Shown: positions 39,251 through 48,037 of the stretch, in pieces
Numbering within the stretch: the first letter of the stretch is position 1
Layout: each line of letters starts with the position of its first letter
Assembly (NCBI RefSeq): GCF_002934065.1
Contig: NZ_CP018049.1
Coordinates: 2,230,501 to 2,294,500, forward strand
Length of the DNA: 64,000 bases
DNA from: Pseudomonas orientalis
Lineage (GTDB): Bacteria > Pseudomonadota > Gammaproteobacteria > Pseudomonadales > Pseudomonadaceae
Direction of reading: 5' to 3'
Made by a program: the position numbers and the translations under genes
Notes under the pieces: model-generated
What the model saw: the letters and a program-made list of their open reading frames with translations, nothing else
What the model was told of the DNA's origin: nothing
The model's database searches: none

Positions 39251-40732
39251 TTAACGCATCACAAAGGGATCAGGCATGGGCGCCTGGGACAGGTTGATCC
39301 ACACCGTCTTCAGCTCGGTGTAGGCCAGCACCGAATCGATGCCGCTTTCGCGTCCGTAGCCGCTGTTCTTGAAGCCGCCGATGGGCGCCATGGCCGAGAC
39401 GGCGCGGTAGGTGTTGACCCAGATAATCCCCGAGCGCACGTCGCGGGCCAGTCGATGGGCGCGGCCCAGGTCGCGGGTCCAGATGCCGGCGGCGAGGCCG
39501 AACTGGGAGTCGTTGGCAATCGCCAGCGCTTGGGCTTCATCCTTGAAACGAATCACCGAAGCCACTGGGCCGAACACTTCTTCCTGCATGATTTTCATTG
39601 AGTTGGCGTCGCACTCGAACAGCGTCGGCTCATAGAACCAGCCTGCACCGAGGTTCTGCGGGCGTTTGCCACCGGTGCGCAGGCGTGCGCCTTCGGCGAT
39701 GGCATCCGCCACCAGGCCTTCGACCACAGCCAGTTGCTGGGCGGTGGCCATGGGGCCCATTTCGCTGGCATCGTCCAGAGGGTTGCCGATGCGGATGCGC
39801 TCGGCGCGCTGCACCAGGCGCTCGACGAACTCGTCGTAGATTTCATCCTGCACCAGCAGGCGCGAACCCGACACGCAACTTTGCCCTGACGCCGCGTAGA
39901 TACCGGCAATCGCACCGTTGATGGCGCTGTCGAGGTCGGCGTCGGCAAAAATGATATTCGGTGACTTGCCGCCCAGTTCCAGCGACAGTTTGGCGAAGTT
40001 CTCCGCACTGCTGCGCACCACATGCCGTGCGGTGGCCGCGCCGCCGGTGAAGGCGATTTTGCGCACCAGTGGGTGACGGGTGAGGGCGGCGCCGGTACTT
40101 GGGCCGTAGCCGGTCACCACGTTGACCACGCCCGGTGGAATGCCGGCTTCGAGGGCCAGGCGCGCCAGTTCCAGGACGGTCGCCGAAGCGTGTTCCGAGG
40201 GCTTGATCACGATGGTGTTGCCTGCCGCGAGGGCCGGCGCGAGCTTGATCGCCGTCAGGTACAGCGGGCTGTTCCACGGAATGATCGCGGCGACCACGCC
40301 CATGGCTTCGTGGACCGTGTAGGCGAACAGGTCCGGCTTGTCCAGCGGCAAGGTGCCGCCTTCGAGCTTGTTGGCCAGGCCTGCGGTGTAGTGGAAGAAC
40401 TCCGGCAGGTAGCTGACCTGGCCGCGGGTCTCGCGGATCAGCTTGCCGTTGTCGCGACTTTCCAACTGCGCCAGTTGTTCGGTGTTCTGTGCGATCAAGT
40501 CACCCAGGCGGCGCAGCAGTTTGCCCCGTGCGGTGGCGCTGAGGCCGCGCCAGGCCAGGCTCTCGAAAGCCGTTTGCGCGGCCTGTACGGCGCGGTCCAC
40601 GTCGGCTTCATCGGCATCGGGCAGTTGCGCCCACGGTTCGGCCAGGGCCGGGTTGAGGCTGTCGAAAGTCTTGCCGGACAGGGCATCGACCCATTCACCG
40701 CCGATGCACATCTGGAAGCGTGCGAGTGTCAT
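39251..40732 (-). CDS. NAD(P)+-dependent aldehyde dehydrogenase
   Basis: 493 residues of the classical ALDH superfamily. It has the catalytic cysteine in GQSCVSGSR, the base glutamate in LELGGKSPN, and the cofactor segment IIPWNSPLYLTAIKLAPALAAG (key part IPWNSP). It oxidises an aldehyde to an acid. In Tgn- and Rut-like routes ring opening yields an aldehyde or semialdehyde that must be oxidised, and that is the likely role here. Its start overlaps the stop of the hydrolase gene by four bases (ATGA). Confidence 0.93.
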   Translation of the reverse strand: MTLARFQMCIGGEWVDALSGKTFDSLNPALAEPWAQLPDADEADVDRAVQAAQTAFESLAWRGLSATARGKLLRRLGDLIAQNTEQLAQLESRDNGKLIRETRGQVSYLPEFFHYTAGLANKLEGGTLPLDKPDLFAYTVHEAMGVVAAIIPWNSPLYLTAIKLAPALAAGNTIVIKPSEHASATVLELARLALEAGIPPGVVNVVTGYGPSTGAALTRHPLVRKIAFTGGAATARHVVRSSAENFAKLSLELGGKSPNIIFADADLDSAINGAIAGIYAASGQSCVSGSRLLVQDEIYDEFVERLVQRAERIRIGNPLDDASEMGPMATAQQLAVVEGLVADAIAEGARLRTGGKRPQNLGAGWFYEPTLFECDANSMKIMQEEVFGPVASVIRFKDEAQALAIANDSQFGLAAGIWTRDLGRAHRLARDVRSGIIWVNTYRAVSAMAPIGGFKNSGYGRESGIDSVLAYTELKTVWINLSQAPMPDPFVMR

Positions 40733-41562
40733 GCAACGATCCCCTTTATTGGATTATTTTGGGTGTACACGGTGTCGAGGAACCCCAGCAGCAGGCTGTT
40801 GACCAGGCGCGGTGATTCCACCGGCATCATATGCCGTTGCTCGGCCAGCACCGCAACCGTGGCGCCGGGAATACAGTCGGCCAGTTGCCGGGCCATTTCC
40901 GGCGTCGAGCCGGGGTCCAGTTCGCCGGTGGCGACGAGGGTGGGCACGCGCAGGCCCTTGAGGTCGTCGGCGCGGTACATGTCCTGGGTCGCAAACAGCT
41001 CGTAGGTGGTGAGGTAGCCCTGGGGGTCGTTGCCCGCCAGGGTCTGGCGCAGCGCGGCGATCTGCGCCGGGTTGGCCGCCTGGTATTCAGGGCTGAACCA
41101 GCGCGACAGCGCCGCTTGCGCATTCGCATCCGGGCCGTGCTCGGCGGCCTGGGCCGTGCGCGCGATGACGCCGGCACGCTGCTCGGGGCTGCGGTTGAAC
41201 ACACTGTTGAGCACCACCAGGCTTTTGAGGCGGTCGGGGTAATGCAGGGCAAACGCCCGTGCGACCAGGCCGCCCATGGAAAACCCGATCACCGTGGCCT
41301 GGGGCACTTGCAGGTGGTCGAGCAGTTCCAGCAACTGGTCCGCATAGCCGAGCAACGGCGTGCCGGCGGCCGGGCGCGGGCTGGCGCCATGGCCGAGCAT
41401 GTCATAGCTGATCACATGGTATTTCGTGGCCAGGCCAACGACTTGCCCGCCCCACATTTCTTTATTCAGGCCCACGCCGTGGATCAAAACCACAGGCTGG
41501 CCTTGGCCGGTCGCCAGGTAACTGGTGCCGGCCGGGGTGCGTTCAGCGGTGAGCCGAATCAT
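40729..41562 (-). CDS. Alpha/beta-fold hydrolase
   Basis: 277 residues from the ATG at 41562, which has AGGAG seven bases upstream; in-frame ATGs at 41577 and 41589 lack one. The fold is clear: oxyanion-hole segment LIHGVGLNKEMW, nucleophile elbow GFSMGG with the catalytic serine, the acid in GELDPGSTPE, and the histidine in EQRHMMPVE. It resembles enol-lactonases and the RutD/TgnD hydrolases that cleave amide or ester products of ring opening. Second gene of the operon, 39 bp after the DUF1185 gene. Confidence 0.9.
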   Translation of the reverse strand: MIRLTAERTPAGTSYLATGQGQPVVLIHGVGLNKEMWGGQVVGLATKYHVISYDMLGHGASPRPAAGTPLLGYADQLLELLDHLQVPQATVIGFSMGGLVARAFALHYPDRLKSLVVLNSVFNRSPEQRAGVIARTAQAAEHGPDANAQAALSRWFSPEYQAANPAQIAALRQTLAGNDPQGYLTTYELFATQDMYRADDLKGLRVPTLVATGELDPGSTPEMARQLADCIPGATVAVLAEQRHMMPVESPRLVNSLLLGFLDTVYTQNNPIKGIVA

Positions 41563-41601
41563 GGAGCGCTCCTGCATGCTTTTTGTCATGGCCGGTGTTG
41601 C

Positions 41602-42192
41602 TTACTGGGCTTGTTCAGCCGCCAGCTCTTCCAGGTCGATATAACGGTTGCCGATCCGTGGGTGCAGGCGACCGCCATCGGCGCAGCCCAGCACCACGAC
41701 GATTTCGTCGGCGCGCGGCGCGTCTTCGATCTGCATTTCCAGGGTGATGTAGTGCGAGCGCAGGCCTTCGTCGTCCTTGTGCATCATCGGAATCTGGATC
41801 GAGGTGCCCGGGCCGCCGCGCTTGTTGGTGAAGCTCAGGTAGCTCTTGGCCTTGACCGCTTCACGGTAGTGGTTGCCGAAGCGCAGGGTATGGATGATCG
41901 CGCTTGCGTGTTCGATCTCGCCATCGGCACCCACCACGGCCGCTTTGCCGTAGGCCTCGATGTTCTCGGCGCCGCCGATGATGGCGACCAGGCGCTCGAC
42001 CATCAGCGCGCCGAGGTCGGAGCAGTTGGCACGAATTTCCGGCTTCAGGTCTTCGACGAAACCACGACCCAGCCAGGGGTTTTTCAGCACCACGGCCAGG
42101 CCGACCATTTTCACGGGCGTGTCGGAGGCTTTGCCGCCCTCGATAAAGGTCTCTTCTACATAGCTGACGATCTTGCGGATTTCGAAACTCAT
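41602..42192 (-). CDS. DUF1185 (PF06684) 'amino acid synthesis' family protein
   Basis: 196 residues. Family features include EDLKPEIRANCSDLGALMVERL, IEAYGKAAVVG, EHASAIIHTLRFG and SFTNKRGGPGTSIQIPMMHK. Structures of this family show a trimeric variant of the chorismate-mutase-like fold, similar in general plan to YjgF proteins such as RutC. Its enzymatic role is not established. It is the first gene of the seven-gene operon, 34 bp after operator E, so it is probably central to the pathway. The name 'amino acid synthesis' should not be taken as function. Confidence 0.85.
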   Translation of the reverse strand: MSFEIRKIVSYVEETFIEGGKASDTPVKMVGLAVVLKNPWLGRGFVEDLKPEIRANCSDLGALMVERLVAIIGGAENIEAYGKAAVVGADGEIEHASAIIHTLRFGNHYREAVKAKSYLSFTNKRGGPGTSIQIPMMHKDDEGLRSHYITLEMQIEDAPRADEIVVVLGCADGGRLHPRIGNRYIDLEELAAEQAQ

Positions 42193-42226
42193 GGGCTGCT
42201 CCGTCTAAGTGAGGGTCTGCGTATGA

Positions 42227-42241
42227 TGGTATACCATAATA
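42227..42241. promoter_or_regulatory. Regulon operator site E (seven-gene catabolic operon)
   Basis: TGGTATACCATAATA, containing the perfect palindrome ATGGTATACCAT (42226-42237). It ends 34 bp upstream of the DUF1185 start and controls the operon that also encodes the GntR regulator, implying autoregulation. Confidence 0.8.
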
Positions 42242-42258
42242 CGAGAAGCGCAATAGCT

Positions 42259-42356
42259 GTAGGGGCGAGCGTGCTCGCGAAAAACTCACAGGCACCGCGT
42301 TCATTCAGGAAGCACGCGTTATCGTTGAAGTTTTTCGCGAGCAAGCTCGCTCCTAC
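42259..42356. repeat. Family-2 REPIN at the right edge of the flavin-monooxygenase block
   Basis: GTAGGGGCGAGCGTGCTCGC at the left (two substitutions from the usual arm) and the intact complementary arm at the right. The spacer with CACGCGTTATCGTTGAAG is in the same orientation as the copy at 26290-26387. Confidence 0.92.
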
Positions 42357-42401
42357 AGTTGCTCGCTGGCAGTGCTTGAGGGGGGGAAGGGGTGCAGCGA
42401 T

Positions 42402-42426
42402 CAGGCGGTGAAGGGCTCACCGCCTG
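42402..42426 (-). terminator. Hairpin after the dCACHE chemoreceptor gene
   Basis: A perfect 10-bp stem CAGGCGGTGA/TCACCGCCTG with a 5-base loop lies 16 bp past the stop codon of the minus-strand chemoreceptor gene. No T run follows, so termination is possible but not assured. Confidence 0.5.
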
Positions 42427-42441
42427 CTTTGGGAGAGGACG

Positions 42442-44385
42442 TCAGAACTTGAAGCGGCCCACCAGACCGTTGAGCTGACCGGAAATGTCGGTCAAACGCC
42501 CCGAGCCGGTCTGCGCCGTATGCGCAAACTCTTCAACCAGCTGCGCATCGGCATGGATCTGCGCGATGTGCCGGTTGATCTCTTCGGCCACCTGGTGCTG
42601 TTCTTCGGCGGCCGTGGCGATCTGGGTGTTCTGGTCGCGAATCGAGTCCACCGAGCCACGGATCTTTTCGAAGCTGTCGCGGGCCTGCTGGATACGCTCG
42701 ACGCTGGTGTGCGACACCAGCAAACTGCCTTGCATCTGTTGGGTGACTTCCTGGGTGCGGCGGGCAAGATTGCCCAGCAGGCTGTCGATCTCGCCGGTGG
42801 AGTCGGCGGTGCGTCGAGCCAGGGCGCGGACTTCGTCGGCCACCACCGCAAAACCACGGCCCTGGTCGCCGGCGCGGGCCGCCTCGATCGCGGCGTTGAG
42901 CGCCAACAGGTTGGTCTGTTCGGCAATCGAACGGATGGTGTCGAGGATGGTGTTGATGTTCTGGCTGTCCTGCTCCAGCAACTGCATGGTCTGGGTCGAC
43001 TTCTGCAAGTCTTCGCTGAGCTTGAGCACGCTGCCGGTGGCTTCGCCGATGTGCTGCTGGCCGTTGTGTACGTCGCGATAGCCTTCGTCGGCACTCACCG
43101 CAGCGGCGCTGCAGGAACGGGCCACTTCATTGGCGGTTGCCACCATCTCGTTGAAGGCGGTGCTCACCAGTTCCACCGCTTCGCGTTGGCGACCGGCGGC
43201 CTGGTTCATGTTACTGGCCACTTCGCTGGTGTCGGCGGCGGCGGTTTGCAGGTCCGAGGACGCGTTGCCGATGCGTTGCACCAGTTGGGCAATCATGCCC
43301 AGGAACTGGTTGAACCAGCCGGCGAGGATGGCGGTTTCGTCCTTGCCTTGCACCTTGAGCTGACGCGTGAGGTCGCCTTCACCTTCGGCGATTTCCTGCA
43401 GGCCATCGGCCACGCCGCGAATCGGGCGCACGATCACGCGGGCGAAACTGGCGCCGACAATGGCGAACACGACGGCCAATACCGCGGCGATGGCCGCGAT
43501 CAACCAGGTCAGGCGGGTCGCGCCGGCCATTACTTCATCGCGCTTGATCAGGCCGATAAAGCGCCAGCCCAGGTCTTTGGAGCTGACCACGTTGGCCATG
43601 TAGGCCACGCCGTCGATGTCGACCTGAGTCACGCCGTCGCCGCCCTTGGCCAGTTCGGCGTAGTTGGGGCCCAGGTCGGCCAGGGGCTTGAAGTTGTGCT
43701 TGGCATCGCTGGGGTCTACCAGCACGTTGCCGTTGTCTTCCACCAGCATCAAGTAGCCGCTGTCGCCCAGCTTGATGGTGCGTACCAGTTCAGTGAGTTG
43801 CTTGAGCGACACGTCCAGGCCGACCACGCCGAGGATATTGCCCGTGGCATCGGCGACGGTGCGCACGGTGCCGATCAGCACCACATCGTCCGGCGCCCAG
43901 TAGTAGGCACCGGTGCGCACGGTCTTGCCCGGTGCAGCGACGGCGGCCTGGTACCACGGGCGCACGCGTGGGTCGTAGTTGTTCAGCTTGGTGTCGTCCG
44001 GCCAGCTGGCGTAGCCGCCATCGCGCAGGCCCAGGGACAGGTAGGCGGTGCTGGGATGGCTTTTGGCGAACTGGTCGAATATCGCCAGCAGCTCGATATT
44101 GGTCGGTGTGAGGGGGATTTTCGCCCCATCCGCGCCGGCGTAGCTTTTCAGGTCCTTGGCCGCAACAACGCGCGGGTCCTTGGCCACGAATTCCACGTTC
44201 TGGCTGATGCCGTCGAAAAACTGCTTCATGCCATTGTCGATCTGGCGGATCTCGCGACCGCTGCTGTCGAGAAAGTTGGCAAGGGCGCCTTCGCGCACAT
44301 TCAACACCACAATAACGGCGACCAGGATGACCGGCACGCACGCGATGGCCGCAAACGCCCATGTCAGCTTCTGCTTGATATTCAT
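42442..44385 (-). CDS. Methyl-accepting chemotaxis protein with a dCACHE sensor
   Basis: 647 residues. Membrane helix at about 8-29, then a 250-residue periplasmic double-CACHE domain with the hallmark [13 protein letters not shown] segment and the [11 protein letters not shown] stretch. A second helix (about 290-312), HAMP and a cytoplasmic signalling domain ([18 protein letters not shown]) follow. CACHE receptors of this layout in Pseudomonas sense amino acids, organic acids or polyamines. It is outside the GntR regulon: no operator motif precedes it, and a REPIN separates it from the operon downstream of its stop. Confidence 0.93.
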   Translation of the reverse strand: MNIKQKLTWAFAAIACVPVILVAVIVVLNVREGALANFLDSSGREIRQIDNGMKQFFDGISQNVEFVAKDPRVVAAKDLKSYAGADGAKIPLTPTNIELLAIFDQFAKSHPSTAYLSLGLRDGGYASWPDDTKLNNYDPRVRPWYQAAVAAPGKTVRTGAYYWAPDDVVLIGTVRTVADATGNILGVVGLDVSLKQLTELVRTIKLGDSGYLMLVEDNGNVLVDPSDAKHNFKPLADLGPNYAELAKGGDGVTQVDIDGVAYMANVVSSKDLGWRFIGLIKRDEVMAGATRLTWLIAAIAAVLAVVFAIVGASFARVIVRPIRGVADGLQEIAEGEGDLTRQLKVQGKDETAILAGWFNQFLGMIAQLVQRIGNASSDLQTAAADTSEVASNMNQAAGRQREAVELVSTAFNEMVATANEVARSCSAAAVSADEGYRDVHNGQQHIGEATGSVLKLSEDLQKSTQTMQLLEQDSQNINTILDTIRSIAEQTNLLALNAAIEAARAGDQGRGFAVVADEVRALARRTADSTGEIDSLLGNLARRTQEVTQQMQGSLLVSHTSVERIQQARDSFEKIRGSVDSIRDQNTQIATAAEEQHQVAEEINRHIAQIHADAQLVEEFAHTAQTGSGRLTDISGQLNGLVGRFKF

Positions 44386-44528
44386 GACTTCACCCGCGGG
44401 TATTTATAGTTTTGGCAAGGGGGAAACGGTCGTGCTAAGCGTCGCATGCGTTGTTATGGGGCCGAGGCCATGCGTACCCTCGGTTTATCGACCGAGGGCG
44501 CCGGCACTTGAGGGGGAAGGGCGGGGAC

Positions 44529-45419
44529 TCAGCCGATTTGATCGCCGGCCAGGGCGTCACGGCGCATGGACTGCAGGTTTTTCTCGATGGTTTCGCAGAT
44601 GGCTTCCATTTGGATCTGATGTTCGCTGGAGCGAAACGGGCTTTGCAGGTCGGTGCCGATGCGTTCGATCGCCAGCAGCATGAAGCCCACCACCGTAGAG
44701 GCCAACGGGGTGAACCAACCGAGGGATTCCACCAGGCCCACCGGTACGATCAGGCAGAACAGCGAAATGAACAGCCGTGGGAAATACACGTAGGGGTAGG
44801 GCAGCGGCGTGTTGGCGATGCGCTCCATGCCGCCCTGGGCATTGGACAGGTCCACCAGGGTCGACTCCAGCCGCGCCAGGCGGATGCTGTCCAGATGACC
44901 GGCCTTGTATTCCCGGGCGAGCAAGGCGGCCGAGCCGGTCAGGATGTCGTTGGCAAAGTTGTTGGTGGCGCCATTGCGTGCGAATTCCTCGTCTGGGATG
45001 AACGCGCGCACTTCCTCCGGGCAGGGCTCGCCCTTGAGGTGCGCGGCCAGGCAATTCACATAGGCCACATGACGGCGCAGCAGGGTCGATTTGATCGGGT
45101 TCACTTCGCTGTCGGGGTCGTCCAGCAGGGTCAGCACCTGGCGCGCGAAGCTGCGCGAGTTGTTGACCATCGAGCCCCATAAAGTGCGCGCTTCCCACCA
45201 GCGGTTGTAGGCGCTGCTGTTACGAAAGCTGATCAGCACCACCAGCGCCGAACCCAGCAAGGTCAGGGGCATCAGCGGCAGGTTGATCTTGGAGTTGAGG
45301 AACAGCATGAAATCCACCGTGACGGCGATATCCCACAACAACAGCCAGAACAGGGCCCAGCCCACATAGCCCATGGTCTTGATGATCAGGCGGTATTTCT
45401 TGAGAAGGGCAGCTTTCAA
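44529..45419 (-). CDS. Bestrophin-family (YneE/UPF0187) membrane protein
   Basis: 296 residues from a TTG at 45419 with GAGG upstream; the open frame reaches 45671 but the added sequence is not protein-like. Features of bacterial bestrophins are seen: LGSALVVLISFRNSSAYNRWWEAR (key FRNSSAYNRWWEAR), SRSFARQVL, and PLPYPYVYFPRLFISLF near the second helical pair. Characterised bacterial homologues form pentameric ion channels. No link to its neighbours is evident. Confidence 0.88.
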   Translation of the reverse strand: MKAALLKKYRLIIKTMGYVGWALFWLLLWDIAVTVDFMLFLNSKINLPLMPLTLLGSALVVLISFRNSSAYNRWWEARTLWGSMVNNSRSFARQVLTLLDDPDSEVNPIKSTLLRRHVAYVNCLAAHLKGEPCPEEVRAFIPDEEFARNGATNNFANDILTGSAALLAREYKAGHLDSIRLARLESTLVDLSNAQGGMERIANTPLPYPYVYFPRLFISLFCLIVPVGLVESLGWFTPLASTVVGFMLLAIERIGTDLQSPFRSSEHQIQMEAICETIEKNLQSMRRDALAGDQIG

Positions 45420-45748
45420 ACGAGAACCTCGCGCGTGCGTTTGGCGACAATGCCAGGTTACGACGCCGCAGGCGGATGAAGGTTCGCCCAACGAGACCTG
45501 GTTGGATGTTTTAGCGCGACGCCGGGGTGGATGTAACAGGAAGTGTCTTCGAACTGCCGATGGCAGGAGGCACCGGCAAACTGGAACAACTTTGGTACTG
45601 ATGACGTCTTGCGCAGCAATCGCTGTACATTGCGTTCGAGGCAAAAAGCCATTAACCGCAGGGTTTACCACGTGATTTGTTTTGGGGCCGGGCTGCAGGG
45701 ATTTCGTAGCTGAGATCAGGAATCAAGTTGGATGATCAGGGCTCTTTC
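45420..45748. other. Intergenic region with no recognised gene
   Basis: 329 bp between the divergent bestrophin-like gene and the unknown gene at 45749. I see no REP, no clear operator and no plausible small gene; the open frames lack ribosome sites. It presumably holds the two promoters. Confidence 0.5.
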
Positions 45749-46600
45749 ATGCATGTCAGTTCGTTGAAGTCGGCTATGTGGAGTACCGCGCAAGCAATCG
45801 AACGTCATAAGGATTTTGAATCGTGCTTGAGAGCGCATTACCACGTGCTGCTCGTGCCCTATTCCAGACGACCGTTTTTCTACAAGAGTGCACTTAAGTA
45901 CAGTCGTCTGATGGTGTCGTTTGCGTTATTGAGTGAGTACTTCGCCACACCGTTACCGTTGTTGTCCGAAGTTAAAACCCTGTGCGTGACGCGCAGGTAT
46001 TGTTCAAAAAACAGCCTGGAATCAATGTTTCTGTTATTACGCGCGCTGGGCTTCATGGAGGTGGCGCCGCACCCGGAAGACAGCCGTTTCCGAGTGTATG
46101 CGCCCTCGGATGAAGCCTGCCGTGAAGCACGCTTGATGTTGAACTCGCTTACCGAGTCGTTGGCGCGGCTGTACCCTGACCGGGCGATATTCCGGAAAAT
46201 GCGCGAGCTGGATGATCGCGGCTTCCTGGCCCTCTACTTCAGGGGCTTTGCCATCATTCTCGACGCCGACCTGACGGTCGATGTATTGCTGCCCGAGTGT
46301 TACTGGCTGGTGAAAAGAGACGCCGGGCACCTGTTGATGCTGGCCATTTATAACGATGCCTTTGCGCCGGAAAATGATCGGGCAACGTTCAGGTCATCGT
46401 CTTATCTTGCATTGGCCAAGCAACTTTCGGTGTCCAAGACCCACATTATCCGAATGGTTCAGGAGGGCGTTGAAAAGGGCTATTTCAAAGCGCACTCCAA
46501 GACCCGCCTGGAAGTGCTGCCACCCTTCGTCAGCCTGGTAAAGCGGTTCATGGCCTTTTCATTTGCGGTGGGCCTGCATGCTATTGAAATGGGAGCGTAA
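45749..46600 (+). CDS. Unknown protein with a possible C-terminal helix-turn-helix
   Basis: 283 residues from the ATG at 45749 (MHVSSLKSAMW); a TTG at 45728 is an alternative. No family was recognised. The middle is rich in leucine and aromatic residues without clear membrane helices. The segment near residue 230 (SSYLALAKQLSVSKTHIIRMVQEGVEKGYF) reads like a winged helix-turn-helix, so a transcription factor is possible. It ends two bases before the diguanylate cyclase gene, so the pair is surely co-transcribed and may act together in c-di-GMP control. Lower GC than neighbouring catabolic genes. Confidence 0.7.
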   Translation: MHVSSLKSAMWSTAQAIERHKDFESCLRAHYHVLLVPYSRRPFFYKSALKYSRLMVSFALLSEYFATPLPLLSEVKTLCVTRRYCSKNSLESMFLLLRALGFMEVAPHPEDSRFRVYAPSDEACREARLMLNSLTESLARLYPDRAIFRKMRELDDRGFLALYFRGFAIILDADLTVDVLLPECYWLVKRDAGHLLMLAIYNDAFAPENDRATFRSSSYLALAKQLSVSKTHIIRMVQEGVEKGYFKAHSKTRLEVLPPFVSLVKRFMAFSFAVGLHAIEMGA

Positions 46601-46602
46601 GG

Positions 46603-47628
46603 ATGCCGGCTCACTTGAAGTTGAGACCCAGGATGCGCAGGTTACTGTCGCCTGCGGTCACGCAAGCCGAATGGATAGGCATCATTGCCTGGACAGGTAT
46701 CGGTTGGATGCAGGCAACGCTGTTGGACCTGTATATGTTGAGTGTCACCCTTGCCCTGTTGCTTGTTTGCCGTGTTCATTCGCTGACGACGAACTTTCTA
46801 CTGTGGCGCTTGCTGGGGGTGACCTACATCGTGCTGTTGTCAGTGGGGTTTGCCTATGTGATTCACTTGAATCCGCAATTGCGTATCTATGGCTTGCCCT
46901 TGGCGGTCACGCTGGTGGTCGGCAGCGCCATCCTGTTTATCAGCGTTCAGGACTATCTGGTCGGCGCGCTGTCGGTGTGGCTCATCCTGTGGTCGCCCAT
47001 GCAGGCCGAGCTGTATGCCGCAACCCAAGGCTATCTGTTGATATTTTGCGCCTCGTCGGTGTCGATCGGTTTTATCCTCAGTTACTCGTACCTGAAGAAC
47101 CTGCGTTCGGTGTTGCTGGTGGAAAGTGAGTTTCGCGCCTTGGCCGAGACCGATTACCTGACGTCTATCCTCAACCGGCGCGCGTTCATGCAGAGCTTCG
47201 AAAAGTTGCTCGACAGCGGCCACGGTGGCTACTTCATCATGCTCGACATCGACAGTTTCAAGGCGATGAACGACCGGTATGGCCACGACGTTGGCGACAA
47301 AATTCTGCGCGCGATGGCGCTCTGCCTGAAAAACGCCACAGGCAGCTACAGCTTTGGAAGGATCGGCGGGGAAGAGTTCGGCGTGCTGTTGCAGGGCGAT
47401 GACCCGGCGTTTGCCTGCGAGTTTGTGCTGGATTTGCTGCAGGCGATCCGTTGCAGCGTCGCGGCCCCGCACAACTATACGTGCAGTGCCGGCATGGCGC
47501 GCTTTGCCTCAGGTGACGAACTGTCGATGGTACTCAAGATCGCCGACAAGAACCTGTATGGCGCCAAGCGCAATGGCAAGGACTGTGTGCATCTGGATGG
47601 CGCGCCGCTGCGGCCCGTCGCGGCCTGA
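46603..47628 (+). CDS. Membrane-bound GGDEF diguanylate cyclase
   Basis: 341 residues. About five or six membrane helices occupy residues 22-165. A GGDEF domain (about 175-335) follows, with DYLTSILNRRAF, the metal site MLDIDSFKAMNDRYGHDVGD and the active GGEEF at 255-259, so it should make cyclic di-GMP. The inhibitory RxxD site normally five residues before GGEEF is absent (NATGSYSFGRIGGEEF region), so product inhibition by that route is unlikely. The N-terminal membrane part resembles no named sensor I know. Second gene of a pair with the unknown protein upstream. Confidence 0.92.
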   Translation: MPAHLKLRPRMRRLLSPAVTQAEWIGIIAWTGIGWMQATLLDLYMLSVTLALLLVCRVHSLTTNFLLWRLLGVTYIVLLSVGFAYVIHLNPQLRIYGLPLAVTLVVGSAILFISVQDYLVGALSVWLILWSPMQAELYAATQGYLLIFCASSVSIGFILSYSYLKNLRSVLLVESEFRALAETDYLTSILNRRAFMQSFEKLLDSGHGGYFIMLDIDSFKAMNDRYGHDVGDKILRAMALCLKNATGSYSFGRIGGEEFGVLLQGDDPAFACEFVLDLLQAIRCSVAAPHNYTCSAGMARFASGDELSMVLKIADKNLYGAKRNGKDCVHLDGAPLRPVAA

Positions 47629-47645
47629 AGCGCTGCCGGCGTGAT

Positions 47646-47945
47646 TCAGCGCTGGGCCAGTACGCTGGCCAGCAACCCGGGGAAACGCTCCTCGAGTTCA
47701 TCACGGCGCAATGAGTTCATGTGGGTGGTGCCCACATTGCGCGTGTTCACCAGGCCGGCGTCGCGCAATACCCTGAAGTGGTGGGACACGCTGGATTTGG
47801 GTCGCCCACCGTCCAGTTCACCACAGGTGGCTTCGGGCACGTCGGCCAGGCAGCGCACGATTTCCAGGCGCACGGGGTCGCTGAGGGCGTAAAGCAGACG
47901 CTCCAGCGTGAGTTCTTGCAGGGTAGGGTGTTTGAATGCGCGCAT
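47646..47945 (-). CDS. ArsR-family helix-turn-helix regulator
   Basis: 99 residues from the ATG at 47945; another ATG at 47957 is possible and neither has a strong ribosome site. The winged helix (LYALSDPVRLEIVRCLADV, then SSVSHHFRVLRDAGLV) is typical ArsR. The metal-binding ELCVCDL motif is replaced by ATCGELDGG, leaving one cysteine, so a metal sensor is unlikely and redox or electrophile sensing is conceivable. It is divergent from xenA across a perfect palindrome and is the probable regulator of both. Confidence 0.9.
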   Translation of the reverse strand: MRAFKHPTLQELTLERLLYALSDPVRLEIVRCLADVPEATCGELDGGRPKSSVSHHFRVLRDAGLVNTRNVGTTHMNSLRRDELEERFPGLLASVLAQR

Positions 47946-47981
47946 GGAGCAAATCATAACAGGGGGGTGGCACTGGACACC

Positions 47982-48005
47982 ATAGTTCGATTACCATCGA
48001 ACTAT
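47982..48005. promoter_or_regulatory. Perfect palindromic operator between arsR-type gene and xenA
   Basis: ATAGTTCGAT (47982-47991) and ATCGAACTAT (47996-48005) form a perfect 10-bp inverted repeat with the spacer TACC, in the 92-bp divergent gap and 32 bp before the xenA start. Size and position are right for an ArsR dimer site. Confidence 0.7.
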
Positions 48006-48037
48006 CGAATCAATCCACCTTTCCCTCGGAGTATCTG

